Counted from the stretch's first letter, positions 25,004-33,585 are shown. The stretch is 64,000 nucleotides of DNA from Variovorax terrae (GCF_022809125.1 NZ_JALGBI010000003.1:434001-498000), one strand, 5' to 3'. Notes: a model not told the origin generated them from the sequence alone. Numbers and translations are program-made.

Positions 25004-25156
25004 GCCCGGGCCTCGTTCAGCGTCACCTTGTCGGTCATCAGGTCCATCCAGTCGTCCATCTGCGCCTTGCCGGCCCAGTGTAGCGGCCGCCGAGGCCCAG
25101 GCGCGCGCGGGCGGCAAACGGGCCGGACACGCCAAAGCCGACGACGGTCACCTTCA
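25000..25156 (-). pseudogene. Possible remnant of a gene formerly upstream of the SDR gene
   Basis: On the minus strand ATG 25156 opens MKVTVVGFGVSGPFAARARLG, like the start of a Rossmann-type flavoprotein, but that frame runs out at about 39 codons. A different frame reads HWAGKAQMDDWMDLMTDKV and ends ARA-stop in an ATGA overlap with the SDR start, as a genuine operon neighbour would. Together they suggest an internally deleted or frameshifted gene. Alternatives are chance or a tiny functional gene. Confidence 0.35.
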
Positions 25157-25427
25157 TGGGTGAGACCATCATCAGCTGGCGGGGAATAAAAATGCCGCGA
25201 AGCGCCCTGAAGCGAAGGAGGGAGGGAGGGAGGAGGAGGAGAAACGCTTCAGGATTGCAACCAGGCTAACAGCTCCTGGGAGGCTTCGCAGCAGTAAATG
25301 GGTCGGTTCGGATTCCAGCTCCTTGCCCTGATGGAGTGCTCCAGCGTATCCACAGTTCCCCGTGGCGGGTTGTTCCGGATGGTAAATTTTTGTGAACATG
25401 GGGTGTTTTTTGGCACTCTGGCGGGTT
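25157..25427. other. Intergenic region with a polypurine hairpin
   Basis: A perfect 9-bp inverted repeat CCTGAAGCG (25206-25214) / CGCTTCAGG (25245-25253) encloses a 30-nt loop of only A and G with GGGA and GGA repeats. The remaining sequence to the glutathione peroxidase stop has no gene that I can support. Confidence 0.6.
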
Positions 25428-25997
25428 TTATGGGGCCTGGAGCTGCTTTTCGATGTCCTTGAGCAGGGTGCGGTCCTCGGGCGTGGTCAGGCTGGAGTAG
25501 CTGGCGACGACCTGGCCGTCGCGCCCCAGCAGGTACTTGTGGAAGTTCCACAGGGGCCGCTGGCCCGACTTCTCGGCCAGCAGCCTGTAGAAGGCATTGG
25601 TCTGGCCGCCGCTCACGCTGGTCTTGGCGAACATCGGAAACTTCACGCCAAAGGTGTTCTCGCAGAAATCGGCGATCTGCTTGTTCGCCCCCGGCTCCTG
25701 CGAGAAATCGTTGGACGGGAAGCCCAGCACCACCAGCCCGCGGTCCTTGTACTTCGCGTAGAGTGCCTCCAGGCCCTTGTACTGCGGCGTGAAGCCGCAG
25801 TAGCTGGCGGTGTTGACCACCAGCAGCACCTTGCCGGCGTACTGGCAGAGCGCCTGCGGTTTCTCGTCCTGCAGCCTCGGGAAGCTGTACTGCAGCGTGG
25901 CCGGGCAGGCGCCGCCGTCGGCGGCCTGGGCCAGGCCGCTGGCCAGCAGCCAGCCGGCCGAAGCGGCCAGTCGAATCAGGGTTGCGGGTACGGGCAT
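25428..25997 (-). CDS. Exported glutathione peroxidase family protein
   Basis: A 189-aa thiol peroxidase of the GPx fold with a cleavable signal peptide (MPVPATLIRLAASAGWLLAS, AQA site). The peroxidatic residue is Cys67 in VNTASYCGFTPQY. WNFHKYLLG supplies the Trp-Asn of the usual tetrad, while the usual Gln in NQF is Asp here (FPSNDFSQEPG). It probably reduces peroxides in the periplasm, perhaps with thioredoxin-like donors rather than glutathione. The ATG at 25997 has AAGGAGAC upstream and gives a clean signal peptide. It is divergent from a MerR-type regulator, a plausible controller. Confidence 0.88.
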   Translation of the reverse strand: MPVPATLIRLAASAGWLLASGLAQAADGGACPATLQYSFPRLQDEKPQALCQYAGKVLLVVNTASYCGFTPQYKGLEALYAKYKDRGLVVLGFPSNDFSQEPGANKQIADFCENTFGVKFPMFAKTSVSGGQTNAFYRLLAEKSGQRPLWNFHKYLLGRDGQVVASYSSLTTPEDRTLLKDIEKQLQAP

Positions 25998-26171
25998 CGG
26001 GGTCTCCTTGGGGCAGCGCGGCCGGGGGCAGTCTGTGTTGGAGGGCGGGCCGGCCCTGGTGTTCCCCAGTGGCAATCCGGGCCGCCATCGCTCATACTCT
26101 GCGCCCATCCGGGGCTGCCCTGCCAGTACGCACGCAATCGCCCTTTGGAGTCAATACCCAGAACCAGCACC

Positions 26172-27113
26172 ATGAACGATCGCGTCGCTCCAGGCGTCAT
26201 GACCGTGCCGATCTCCGCCGTGGAGCGCGACACCGGGCTGTCCAAGGACACCCTGCGGATCTGGGAGCGCCGCTACGGTTTTCCGCGCCCCGGGCGCGAC
26301 GCGTTCGGCGAGCGGGTGTATCCGGTGGCACAGGTCGACCGGCTGCGCCTGATCCGGCGCCTGCTCGACAACGGGCACCGCCCTGGCCGGGTGGTGCCGC
26401 TCGCCATGGACGAGCTGCAGCGCCTGGGCGAAGGGCTGTGCAGCGTGCCGCCCTACCCCGAGGCCGGGGCGGGCGCCGACCTGTTCGCCTACCGGGAGCT
26501 GATCCAGGACCACGACGCGCCGGCGCTGCGCCGCGCCCTGGGCCAGGCCTGCCGCGAACTGGGGCTGGCGCGCTTCGTCACCCACCTGGTGGCGCCGTTG
26601 AATGCCATGGTGAACGACGATGGCCTGCGCGGGCAGATGGAGGCGTTCGAGCAGCGCCTCTACGCCGAATGCGTGCACCGGGTGCTGCACGGCGCCCTGG
26701 ACAGCCTCGGCGGCACGGAGGGAGCGGCCGCCAGCGGGGCGCCGCGCGCGCTGCTGGCCACGCTGGTGCAGGAGCCCGAGGTGCTGGGCCTGGCGATGGC
26801 CGAGGCCCTGCTGGCGCTGGCCGGCTGCCACTGCCTGTCGCTCGGGCCGCAGACGCCGGTGCGCGACATCGGGCGGGCCGCCGCCGCCCACCGGGCCGAC
26901 ATCGTGGTGCTGAGCCTGAGCGCCGGCCAGAACCCGCAGCGGCTGCGCAGCGGCCTGCAGGAGTTGCGCCAGATGCTGCCCGAGCCGACCGAGCTCTGGG
27001 CCGGCGGGCCTTGCCCGGCGCTGCAGCACCGGCCGCTGCCCGGCATCCTGGCCGTGCCCGACCTGGCGGTCCTGTTCGAGCATGTCGCGCGCTGGCAGGG
27101 CGCGCATCTCTGA
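26172..27113 (+). CDS. MerR-type regulator with B12-binding-like C-terminal domain
   Basis: A 313-aa protein. The N-terminal MerR helix-turn-helix is ISAVERDTGLSKDTLRIWER followed by RYGFPRPGRDAFGERVY. The rest resembles the helical-bundle plus Rossmann-like cobalamin-binding module of CarH/LitR photoreceptors. The lower-ligand His of the E-x-H-x-x-G motif is absent: the matching segment is EPEVLG (201-206, Glu203 in place of His). It may be a cobalamin-independent member, as known for some CarA-like proteins. ATG 26172 begins the HTH domain. Its start lies 174 nt from the divergent glutathione peroxidase gene. Confidence 0.85.
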   Translation: MNDRVAPGVMTVPISAVERDTGLSKDTLRIWERRYGFPRPGRDAFGERVYPVAQVDRLRLIRRLLDNGHRPGRVVPLAMDELQRLGEGLCSVPPYPEAGAGADLFAYRELIQDHDAPALRRALGQACRELGLARFVTHLVAPLNAMVNDDGLRGQMEAFEQRLYAECVHRVLHGALDSLGGTEGAAASGAPRALLATLVQEPEVLGLAMAEALLALAGCHCLSLGPQTPVRDIGRAAAAHRADIVVLSLSAGQNPQRLRSGLQELRQMLPEPTELWAGGPCPALQHRPLPGILAVPDLAVLFEHVARWQGAHL

Positions 27114-27214
27114 GGTGTGCAGGCCACTGCAGGGCGGGCAACCCCCCGTCCCGGGCCTCTTTCGGGGCCGATGACCTTCCCAACCTTGATGATTTGTAAG
27201 GGGTTTTTCACATT

Positions 27215-27232
27215 GACCGTTTAAAATCGGTC
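27215..27232. promoter_or_regulatory. Inverted repeat GACCG-N8-CGGTC upstream of the ferritin-like gene
   Basis: GACCG TTTAAAAT CGGTC lies 19-36 nt before the ATG, a position where a repressor dimer would block initiation. The AT-rich centre also resembles a -10 region. The regulator is unknown. Confidence 0.45.
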
Positions 27233-27250
27233 CAGTTACGAAAGATTGCA

Positions 27251-28108
27251 ATGCTTTACCCCGAACTGTTCAAGCAACTCGAGTCCGTCCGCTGGGACAT
27301 GGACAAGGACATCCCCTGGCAGTCGTTTGACGCGTCCAGGCTGTCGGATGAACAGGCCCAGACGATCAAGATGAACGCCATCACCGAGTGGTCGGCGCTG
27401 CCGGCCACCGAGATGTTCCTGCGCGACAACAAGGACGACAGCGACTTCTCGGCCTTCATGTCGATCTGGTTCTTCGAGGAGCAGAAGCACTCCCTGGTGC
27501 TGATGGAATACCTCAAGCGCTTCCGCCCCGAGCTGGCACCCACCGAGCAGGAGCTGCACGAGGTGCGCTTCGAGTTCGACCCGGCGCCTGCGCTGGAAAC
27601 GCTGATGCTGCACTTCTGCGGCGAAATCCGCCTCAACCACTGGTACCGCCGCGCCAGCGAATGGCACACCGAGCCGGTCATCAAGCACATCTACACCACG
27701 CTTTCCCAGGACGAGGCCCGCCACGGCGGCGCCTACCTGCGCTACATGAAGCGCGCCATCAACAACTTCGGCAACGAGGCCAAGGCCGCCTTCACCAAGG
27801 TCGGCGTGCTGATGGCCAGCGCGCGGCGCACCGCGCAGGCGCTGCACCCGACCAACCTGCACGTCAACAAGGACCTGTTCCCGCGCGACACCATCCAGAG
27901 CCGCCTGCCCAACCCCGAGTGGCTGGAGCACTGGCTGGACACCCAGATCAAGTTCGATTCGGTCTGGGAGAGCAAGGTGGTCGAGCGCATCCTGCACAAC
28001 CTGAGCCTGCTGATGGACCGCAGCTTCAAGAGCGTGCAGGAGCTCAACCGCTTCCGCAAGGAAATGGCGGCGTCCCTGACCCATCCCGCCGAACCCCAGG
28101 CCGTCTGA
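27251..28108 (+). CDS. Ferritin-like di-iron protein, acyl-ACP-desaturase-like
   Basis: A 285-aa, highly helical cytosolic protein. Two di-iron motifs are visible: WFFEEQKHSLVLMEYL (E-x-x-H type) and LSQDEARHGGAYLRYM (DE-x-R-H), as in acyl-ACP desaturases and related ferritin-like oxygenases. FCGEIRLNHWYRRAS in between supplies a further Glu and His. The pattern suggests an oxygen-activating di-iron oxidase or desaturase; the acyl substrate is an inference. The ATG is preceded by a plausible operator, and rfaE2 follows 31 nt downstream, so both may be in one transcript although a functional link is not obvious. Confidence 0.8.
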   Translation: MLYPELFKQLESVRWDMDKDIPWQSFDASRLSDEQAQTIKMNAITEWSALPATEMFLRDNKDDSDFSAFMSIWFFEEQKHSLVLMEYLKRFRPELAPTEQELHEVRFEFDPAPALETLMLHFCGEIRLNHWYRRASEWHTEPVIKHIYTTLSQDEARHGGAYLRYMKRAINNFGNEAKAAFTKVGVLMASARRTAQALHPTNLHVNKDLFPRDTIQSRLPNPEWLEHWLDTQIKFDSVWESKVVERILHNLSLLMDRSFKSVQELNRFRKEMAASLTHPAEPQAV

Positions 28109-28139
28109 TCCGCGAAAGACGGGCCCCGGCCGTCGCCTG

Positions 28140-28637
28140 ATGCCAACCGCCATTCCGCCCCCGGGCTTTCTCGGCAAGATCACGGCGCGCGCCGAGGCGG
28201 CTCGCCGCGTGGCGGGCCTGCCGCAGCCCGTGGTCTTTACCAACGGCGTGTTCGACGTGCTGCACCGCGGCCACGTCACCTACCTGGCGCAGGCCCGCGC
28301 GCTGGGCGCCAGCCTGGTGGTGGCGCTCAACAGCGACGCCTCGGCCCGGCGGCTGGGCAAGGGCCCCGAGCGCCCGCTCAACAACGAACAGGACCGCGCC
28401 ATCATGATGGCGGCGCTGGAGTCGGTGAGCCTGGTGACCTGGTTCGACGAAGACACGCCGCTGGAGCTGATCACCGAGCTCAGGCCGCAAGTGCTGGTGA
28501 AGGGCGGCGACTACGACATGAGCCGGCTGGCCGAAACCCGGGTGGTGGAGCAGTACGGCGGCCGGGCGCTGGCGATCCCGTTCGTGGACGGCTATTCGAC
28601 CACGGCGCTGGTGGCCCGCATCCGGGCCGCGTCCTGA
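28140..28637 (+). CDS. rfaE2: D-glycero-beta-D-manno-heptose 1-phosphate adenylyltransferase
   Basis: A 165-aa nucleotidyltransferase equal to the C-terminal domain of HldE. It activates heptose 1-phosphate with ATP to ADP-heptose for LPS inner-core synthesis. FTNGVFDVLHRGHVTYL contains the HxGH active-site motif, with ALNSDASARRLGKG and LRPQVLVKGGDY further on. Stand-alone RfaE2 is usual in Burkholderiales, where the kinase half (RfaE1/HldA) is a separate gene; that gene is not in this window. The start ATG 28140 is right after the ferritin-like gene. Confidence 0.95.
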   Translation: MPTAIPPPGFLGKITARAEAARRVAGLPQPVVFTNGVFDVLHRGHVTYLAQARALGASLVVALNSDASARRLGKGPERPLNNEQDRAIMMAALESVSLVTWFDEDTPLELITELRPQVLVKGGDYDMSRLAETRVVEQYGGRALAIPFVDGYSTTALVARIRAAS

Positions 28638-28653
28638 GACGTTCCTCGGCGCC

Positions 28654-29262
28654 TCAGGCGCCGGCCGCGGGTTGTGACTGGCGCCACTGCGCCAGCCCGC
28701 CGGCCAGCAAGCCGCACAGCGTGCCCGCCAGCGCACCGCCCAGGTGTGCCGCATAGACCACGTTGAAGCCCCACTCCGGCGAAAAGCCGATCGGGTTGGA
28801 CCAGGCATGCTCGCTGGCGAGCTTGAGGAACAGCCCGGCGAAGAGCAGGACGGTCCAGGATTTTGCTCCTGATTTGATAGCAACCGATGCCCACAGCACG
28901 CCGACCATGGCGTGAATCAACCCCGAAAGCCCGCTGTAGCGGGTGATTTGCGGCCACAGCAGCAGCGACAGCGTGCCCAGCGGCCAGGCCAGCAGCAGGG
29001 CCAGCGTGGCGGCCCGGCCCGCGCGCAGCGCACAGCCGAGCACGGCCAGCGCGCCCAGCGCCAGCAGGTTGGCCAGCAGATGTCCGCCCGACAGGTGCAC
29101 CAGGCTGGCGGTCCACAGGGTCCAGGGCTGGTGGGGCCAGCGGGCGGCATCCCACACCAGCGGCGCCAGCGGGTGCGCGGCCGACGTCACCGGGCCGCCG
29201 GCCAGCCAGACGGCGAGGCTGGCGACCGCCAGCGCCAGGCACAGGGCCGGCCAGGCCTTCAT
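28654..29262 (-). CDS. Rhomboid-family intramembrane serine protease, rhombosortase-like
   Basis: A 202-aa protein with six hydrophobic segments. The catalytic dyad is visible as YSGLSGLIHAM (Ser in GLSG) and NVVYAAHLGGALAG (His). The earlier ASLVHLSGGHLLANLL is the conserved HxxxN region. Small size and lack of a seventh helix fit rhombosortase (RrtA), which processes GlyGly-CTERM proteins, but no such substrate is seen here. It is the last gene of the RND operon, 1-2 nt after the pump gene. A copy of the dispersed 17-bp motif lies within the coding sequence (28865-28881). Confidence 0.82.
   Translation of the reverse strand: MKAWPALCLALAVASLAVWLAGGPVTSAAHPLAPLVWDAARWPHQPWTLWTASLVHLSGGHLLANLLALGALAVLGCALRAGRAATLALLLAWPLGTLSLLLWPQITRYSGLSGLIHAMVGVLWASVAIKSGAKSWTVLLFAGLFLKLASEHAWSNPIGFSPEWGFNVVYAAHLGGALAGTLCGLLAGGLAQWRQSQPAAGA
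28865..28881 (-). repeat. Dispersed palindrome copy inside the rhomboid gene
   Basis: GCTCCTGATTTGATAGC, 17 bp, one arm diverged (GCTCC instead of GCTAT). In the gene it encodes the loop ASVAIKSGAKS between membrane helices. Confidence 0.65.
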
Positions 29263-29263
29263 G

Positions 29264-32200
29264 TCAGCTCTTGGCGGCCGGTTCGGCCGGGGGAGTGTTG
29301 GCGCGGCGGGACGCCGGGCTGCGCAGCCAGCGCCCGAGGCGCCGCAGCAGCAGTTCGAGGTCGTCGATGTAGGTGAACACCGCGGGCACCACCAGCAGGC
29401 TCAGCACCGTGGAGGTGATCAGTCCGCCGATCACCGCGATCGCCATCGGCGAGCGGAAGGTCGGGTCGGCCGCGCCGAAGCCCATCGCGATCGGCAGCAT
29501 GCCCGCGCCCATCGCGATGGTGGTCATGATGATGGGGCGCGCGCGCTTGTGGCAGGCGTCCAGCAGCGCGTCGAAGCGGCTCAGGCCCGCGACGGCCGGC
29601 CGGCCGTCGCTGCCGTCGTGTCCGCGCCGCGCCACGATGGCGTACTCCACCAGCAGGATCGAGTTCTTGGTGGCAATGCCCATCAGCATGATCAGCCCGA
29701 TCAGCGAGGGCATGGAGAAGCTCATGCGCGCCATCAGCAGCCCCACGAAGGCGCCGCCCAGCGCCAGCGGCAGCGCGCACAGGATGGTGACCGGGTGCAG
29801 GAAGTCCTTGAACAGCAGCACCAGCACGATGTAGATGCACAGCACGCCGGTCAGCATGGCCAGGCCGAAGCTGGCGAACAGCTCGCCCATGACCTCGGCA
29901 TCGCCGATCTCCACCACCTTCACGCCCGGCGGCAGGTTGCGCACGGCGGGCAGCTGCTGCACGGCCTGCGCCACCTGGCCCAGCGGCAGGCCCGACAGCT
30001 CGATCTCGAAGTTGATGTTGCGGGCGCGGTCGTAGCGGTCGATCACGGCCGGGCCGCTGGCGAGCTCCAGGTGCGCCACCTGGCCCAGCATCACGGGCCC
30101 GCGCGCGCCGGGCACGGCCAGCCGCTCCAGCACCGCGAGGTCGCGCCGCGCGGCGTCGTCCAGCCGCACCATGATCGGCACCTGGCGCTGCGACAGGTTG
30201 AGCTTGGGCAGCATCACGTCGTAGTCGCCCAGCGTGGCCACGCGCAGCGTGTCGCCGATGGCCGCGCTGGTCACGCCCAGGTCGGCGGCGCGCGCGAAGT
30301 CGGGCCGTACCGCGATCTCGGGGCGGATCAGGCTGGCGCTGGACGCCACCTGCCCCAGGCCGGGGATGGTGCGCAGGTCCTTCTCGACGGCCAGCGCGGC
30401 TTCGCGCAGCGCCTGCGGGTCGTCGCCGGTGAGCACCAGCACGTATTTCTCGCCCGAGCCGCCGAGGCCGACCTTGCTGCGCGCGCCGGGCAGCTGCTCC
30501 AGCGCGGCGCGGATCTGGTTCTCGATCACCTGCTTGCCCGGGCGCTGGGCGCGCTCGTCGAGCAGGATGGTGAGCGTGGCCTTGCGCGTCTCGGCCGCGC
30601 CGGCGGGCGTGAACGGGTCGCTGCCGGCGGTGCCGGTGCCGATGGTGGTGTAGACGCGCCGCACGTGCGGCACCTTGGCCAGCAGCCCGCGCGCCTGCTC
30701 GGCCGTGGCGCGGGTCTGCGCCAGCGTGCTGCCCGGCGGCAGCTCGAGGTTGACCTGGGTCTGCGAGTAGTCGTCGGGCGGGATGAAGCCGGTGGGCAGC
30801 AGCGGGATCAGCGCCACCGAGCCAAGGAAGAACAGCGTGGCCGCCACCATGGTCTTGAGGCGGTGCTGCAGGCACCAGCGTGCGCAGCGCATGTACAGCG
30901 CCATCCAGCGCGGCTCGGCCTCGGCCGCCGCGATGGGCTTGAGCAGGTAGGCCGCCATCATCGGCGTGAGCACGCGCGCCACCACCAGCGAGGCGAACAC
31001 CGCGAGCGCGGCGGTCCAGCCGAACTGCTTGAAGAAGCGCCCGGCCACGCCGCTCATGAAGGCCGTGGGCAGGAACACCGCGATCAGCGTGAAGGTGGTG
31101 GCGATCACGGCCAGGCCGATCTCGTCGGCCGCTTCCATCGCGGCCTGGTAGGGCGTCTTGCCCATGCGCAGGTGGCGCACGATGTTCTCCACCTCCACGA
31201 TGGCGTCGTCCACCAGGATGCCCACCACCAGCGACAGTGCCAGCAGCGTGATGACATTGACGGTGAAGCCCAGGAAATACATGCCGGCGAAGGCCGGGAT
31301 CACCGACATCGGCAGCGCGATGGCCGAGACGAAGGTGGCGCGCCCGTCGCGCAGGAACAGCCACACCACCAGCACCGCCAGCAGCGCGCCCTCGTACAGC
31401 AGGTGCAGCGAGCCTTCGTACTCGTCCTGCACCGGCGTCACGAAGTCGAAGGCCTCGGTGAGTTCGATGTCGGGATGCTGGGCCTTGAGCTCGTCGAGCG
31501 CGCGGCGCACGGCGTTGCCCACGGCCACCTCGCTCTCGCCGCGGCTGCGCGCGACCTCGAAGCCCACCACCGGCTGGCCGTCCAGCAGCGCGGCCGCGCG
31601 CTGCTCGGCCACGGTGTCGCTCACGGTGGCCACCTGGTCGAGCCGCAGGTGGCGGCCGTCGGGCAGGGCCAGCTCCAGCGCCGCCACCTCCTGCGCCGAG
31701 CGCACAGTGGCCAGCGTGCGCACCGGCTGCTCGCTGCCGCCCAGGTCGGTGCGCCCGCCCGCGATTTCGAGCTGCACGTCGCGCAGCTGGTGCGACACGT
31801 CGGCCGCCGTCACGCCCAGCGCCTGCAGCCGCGCCGGATCGAGCGCCACGCGCACCTCGCGGCTCACGCCGCCCACGCGGTTGACGGCGCCCACGCCGCG
31901 CACCGCGAGCAGCTTGCGCGCCACGTCGTATTCGACGAACCAGCTCAGCGCCTCCTCGTCCATGCGCGGCGAGCGGATGGTGAAGGCCAGCATTGGCTGC
32001 GAGGCCAGGTCCATCTTGGTGACGATGGGGTCGCGCACGTTGCCCGGCAGTTCGGCGCGCACGCGCGCCACCGCCGAGCGCACGTCGTCCACCGCCTCCT
32101 GCAGCGGCTTCTCCAGGCGGAACTCGACGCTGATGAGCACGCCGCCGTCCTGCACCTTGGTGTACATGTGCTTGAGGCCCTGCACCGTGGCGATCGAGTT

Positions 32201-32407
32201 CTCGAGCTTGCGCGCCACGTCGTTCTCGAGCTGGGTCGGCGAGGCGCCCGGCAGCGACACCGCCACGTTCACCATCGGCAGCTCGATGTCGGGGAAGTTC
32301 TGCACCTTCATGGCCTTGAACGACAGCAGGCCGCCGAAGGTGAGCAGCACGAACAGCATCACCGCCGGAATCGGGTTGCGGATCGACCAGGACGAGACGT
32401 TGATCAT
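29264..32407 (-). CDS. RND-family multidrug efflux pump, inner-membrane transporter
   Basis: A 1047-aa proton-driven RND transporter (HAE1/AcrB, closest in layout to MdtB/MdtC-like pumps). The N-terminal TM1 is followed by the porter domain FPDIELPMVNVAVSLPGASP, then VNVITLLALSLVVGILVDDAIVEVENI with the TM4 proton-relay Asp pair. The second half repeats this with SLIGLIMLMGIATKNSILLVEYA, and GFGAADPTFRSPMAIAVIGG is near the end. It forms the trimeric pump of a tripartite system with the adaptor and outer-membrane factor encoded upstream, and the three genes are tightly packed. Substrate not predictable. Confidence 0.95.
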   Translation of the reverse strand: MINVSSWSIRNPIPAVMLFVLLTFGGLLSFKAMKVQNFPDIELPMVNVAVSLPGASPTQLENDVARKLENSIATVQGLKHMYTKVQDGGVLISVEFRLEKPLQEAVDDVRSAVARVRAELPGNVRDPIVTKMDLASQPMLAFTIRSPRMDEEALSWFVEYDVARKLLAVRGVGAVNRVGGVSREVRVALDPARLQALGVTAADVSHQLRDVQLEIAGGRTDLGGSEQPVRTLATVRSAQEVAALELALPDGRHLRLDQVATVSDTVAEQRAAALLDGQPVVGFEVARSRGESEVAVGNAVRRALDELKAQHPDIELTEAFDFVTPVQDEYEGSLHLLYEGALLAVLVVWLFLRDGRATFVSAIALPMSVIPAFAGMYFLGFTVNVITLLALSLVVGILVDDAIVEVENIVRHLRMGKTPYQAAMEAADEIGLAVIATTFTLIAVFLPTAFMSGVAGRFFKQFGWTAALAVFASLVVARVLTPMMAAYLLKPIAAAEAEPRWMALYMRCARWCLQHRLKTMVAATLFFLGSVALIPLLPTGFIPPDDYSQTQVNLELPPGSTLAQTRATAEQARGLLAKVPHVRRVYTTIGTGTAGSDPFTPAGAAETRKATLTILLDERAQRPGKQVIENQIRAALEQLPGARSKVGLGGSGEKYVLVLTGDDPQALREAALAVEKDLRTIPGLGQVASSASLIRPEIAVRPDFARAADLGVTSAAIGDTLRVATLGDYDVMLPKLNLSQRQVPIMVRLDDAARRDLAVLERLAVPGARGPVMLGQVAHLELASGPAVIDRYDRARNINFEIELSGLPLGQVAQAVQQLPAVRNLPPGVKVVEIGDAEVMGELFASFGLAMLTGVLCIYIVLVLLFKDFLHPVTILCALPLALGGAFVGLLMARMSFSMPSLIGLIMLMGIATKNSILLVEYAIVARRGHDGSDGRPAVAGLSRFDALLDACHKRARPIIMTTIAMGAGMLPIAMGFGAADPTFRSPMAIAVIGGLITSTVLSLLVVPAVFTYIDDLELLLRRLGRWLRSPASRRANTPPAEPAAKS

Positions 32408-32417
32408 CGGGCGCTCC

Positions 32418-33581
32418 TCAGCGGGCCGCAGCCGCGGCCGCGGCGGGCGCCGCCGCGTCGGCCAGGCGCACCAGGTCGCCGTCGTTGAGGAAGCCGGCGC
32501 CGCTGGCTACCACGCGCGCGTCGGCCGGCAGGCCCGTGAGGATCTCCACGCGCTCGCCGGCGAGCCGGCCGGTCTGCACCTTGAGCCGCGTCACGCGCAG
32601 GTCGGGGTTGAGCCGGAACACGTAGCTGAAGCCGTCGCGCAGCACCACGGCCTGCTGCGGCACGGTGAGCGCATCGCTGCCGCCCAGCTCGAACTCGCCG
32701 CGCGCGAACATGCCGGGCAGCGCGGCGCCGGCCGTGCCCGGCGTCTGCGCGCCGAGCGGAGGCAGATCGACATAGACCAGCCCCGAGCGGGTCTGCGGGT
32801 CGACCGTGGGCGCGATCTTGCGCACCCGCCCGGTGAGCCGCGCGCCGCTGGCGGCCGTGACGGTGGCCTGGGTGCCGGGCGGCAGCCGGCCGATCTCGGC
32901 CGAGACCACCTCGGCGCGCCATTCGAGCCGGCCCTGGCGGATCAGGCGGAACAGCTCGGTGCCCGCGCCGACCACCGCACCCACGGTGGCCAGGCGGGCC
33001 GAGATCACGCCGCTGTCGGGCGCCGGCACCTGGGTGTATTTCAGGCGCAGCTGCTGCGTGGTGAGCGTGGCGCGCGCCGCCTCGACGCGTGCCTTGGCGG
33101 TCTGCTCGGCCGTGGCGTACTGGCTGATCTGCTGCGCGCTCAGGGCGCCCGTGGCCTGCAGTGTGCGCGCGCGCTCGGCGTTGGCCGCGGCCTCGGCGGC
33201 CTGGGCCTCGGCCTCCAGCAGCCCGGCGCGCGCCTGGGCCAGGTCGGCCTGCACCGCCTCGTCCGCGAAGCGGGCCAGCAGCTGCCCCTTCTTCACCACG
33301 TCGCCCACGTTGACGTGGACCTCGCTCAGCCGCAGGCCGTTGGCCTCGGAGCCGACGCTGGCTTCCTGCCAGGCGGCGATGCTGCCGTTGGCCGCCAGCT
33401 TGAGCGGCAGGTGCGTGCGCTGCGGCTGGACCACCGTGATGGTGAGTGCGGGCCGGGCCGTGGGCGTTTTCTCGTCCGCGGCCCGGGATTTTGTGGCAAA
33501 CAGCGCGAAGGTCCCCGTCCCCAGGACACATGCTGCTATCAAAAGAGGAGCGAACGGGAGGATTCGAAGGTGCTGCATCAT
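32418..33581 (-). CDS. RND efflux periplasmic adaptor (membrane fusion protein)
   Basis: A 387-aa exported adaptor. The N-terminal signal/anchor (LRILPFAPLLIAACVLGTG) is followed by a lipoyl half-motif (ANGSIAAWQEASVGSEANG), a helical hairpin rich in Ala/Gln/Glu (about 95-170), the second lipoyl half (TQVPAPDSGVISARLATVGA) and the beta-barrel and membrane-proximal domains ending LPADARVVASGAGFLNDGD. It links the pump to the outer-membrane channel. Start ATG ATG at 33581 lies 4 nt from the preceding gene's stop. The signal-peptide codons contain a diverged dispersed palindrome (33535-33551). Confidence 0.94.
   Translation of the reverse strand: MMQHLRILPFAPLLIAACVLGTGTFALFATKSRAADEKTPTARPALTITVVQPQRTHLPLKLAANGSIAAWQEASVGSEANGLRLSEVHVNVGDVVKKGQLLARFADEAVQADLAQARAGLLEAEAQAAEAAANAERARTLQATGALSAQQISQYATAEQTAKARVEAARATLTTQQLRLKYTQVPAPDSGVISARLATVGAVVGAGTELFRLIRQGRLEWRAEVVSAEIGRLPPGTQATVTAASGARLTGRVRKIAPTVDPQTRSGLVYVDLPPLGAQTPGTAGAALPGMFARGEFELGGSDALTVPQQAVVLRDGFSYVFRLNPDLRVTRLKVQTGRLAGERVEILTGLPADARVVASGAGFLNDGDLVRLADAAAPAAAAAAAR
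33535..33551 (-). repeat. Dispersed palindrome copy inside the RND adaptor signal peptide
   Basis: GCTATCAAAAGAGGAGC on the plus strand (minus reading GCTCCTCTTTTGATAGC), 17 bp. As in the M48 protease gene it lies in codons for the hydrophobic export signal. Confidence 0.65.
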
Positions 33582-33585
33582 CGGT

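Noticed and set aside
28943..32488. A 1181-codon plus-strand open frame opposite the RND pump
   Set aside because: Low-complexity His/Arg/Gln/Ala translation without motifs. The minus-strand RND protein is unambiguous.
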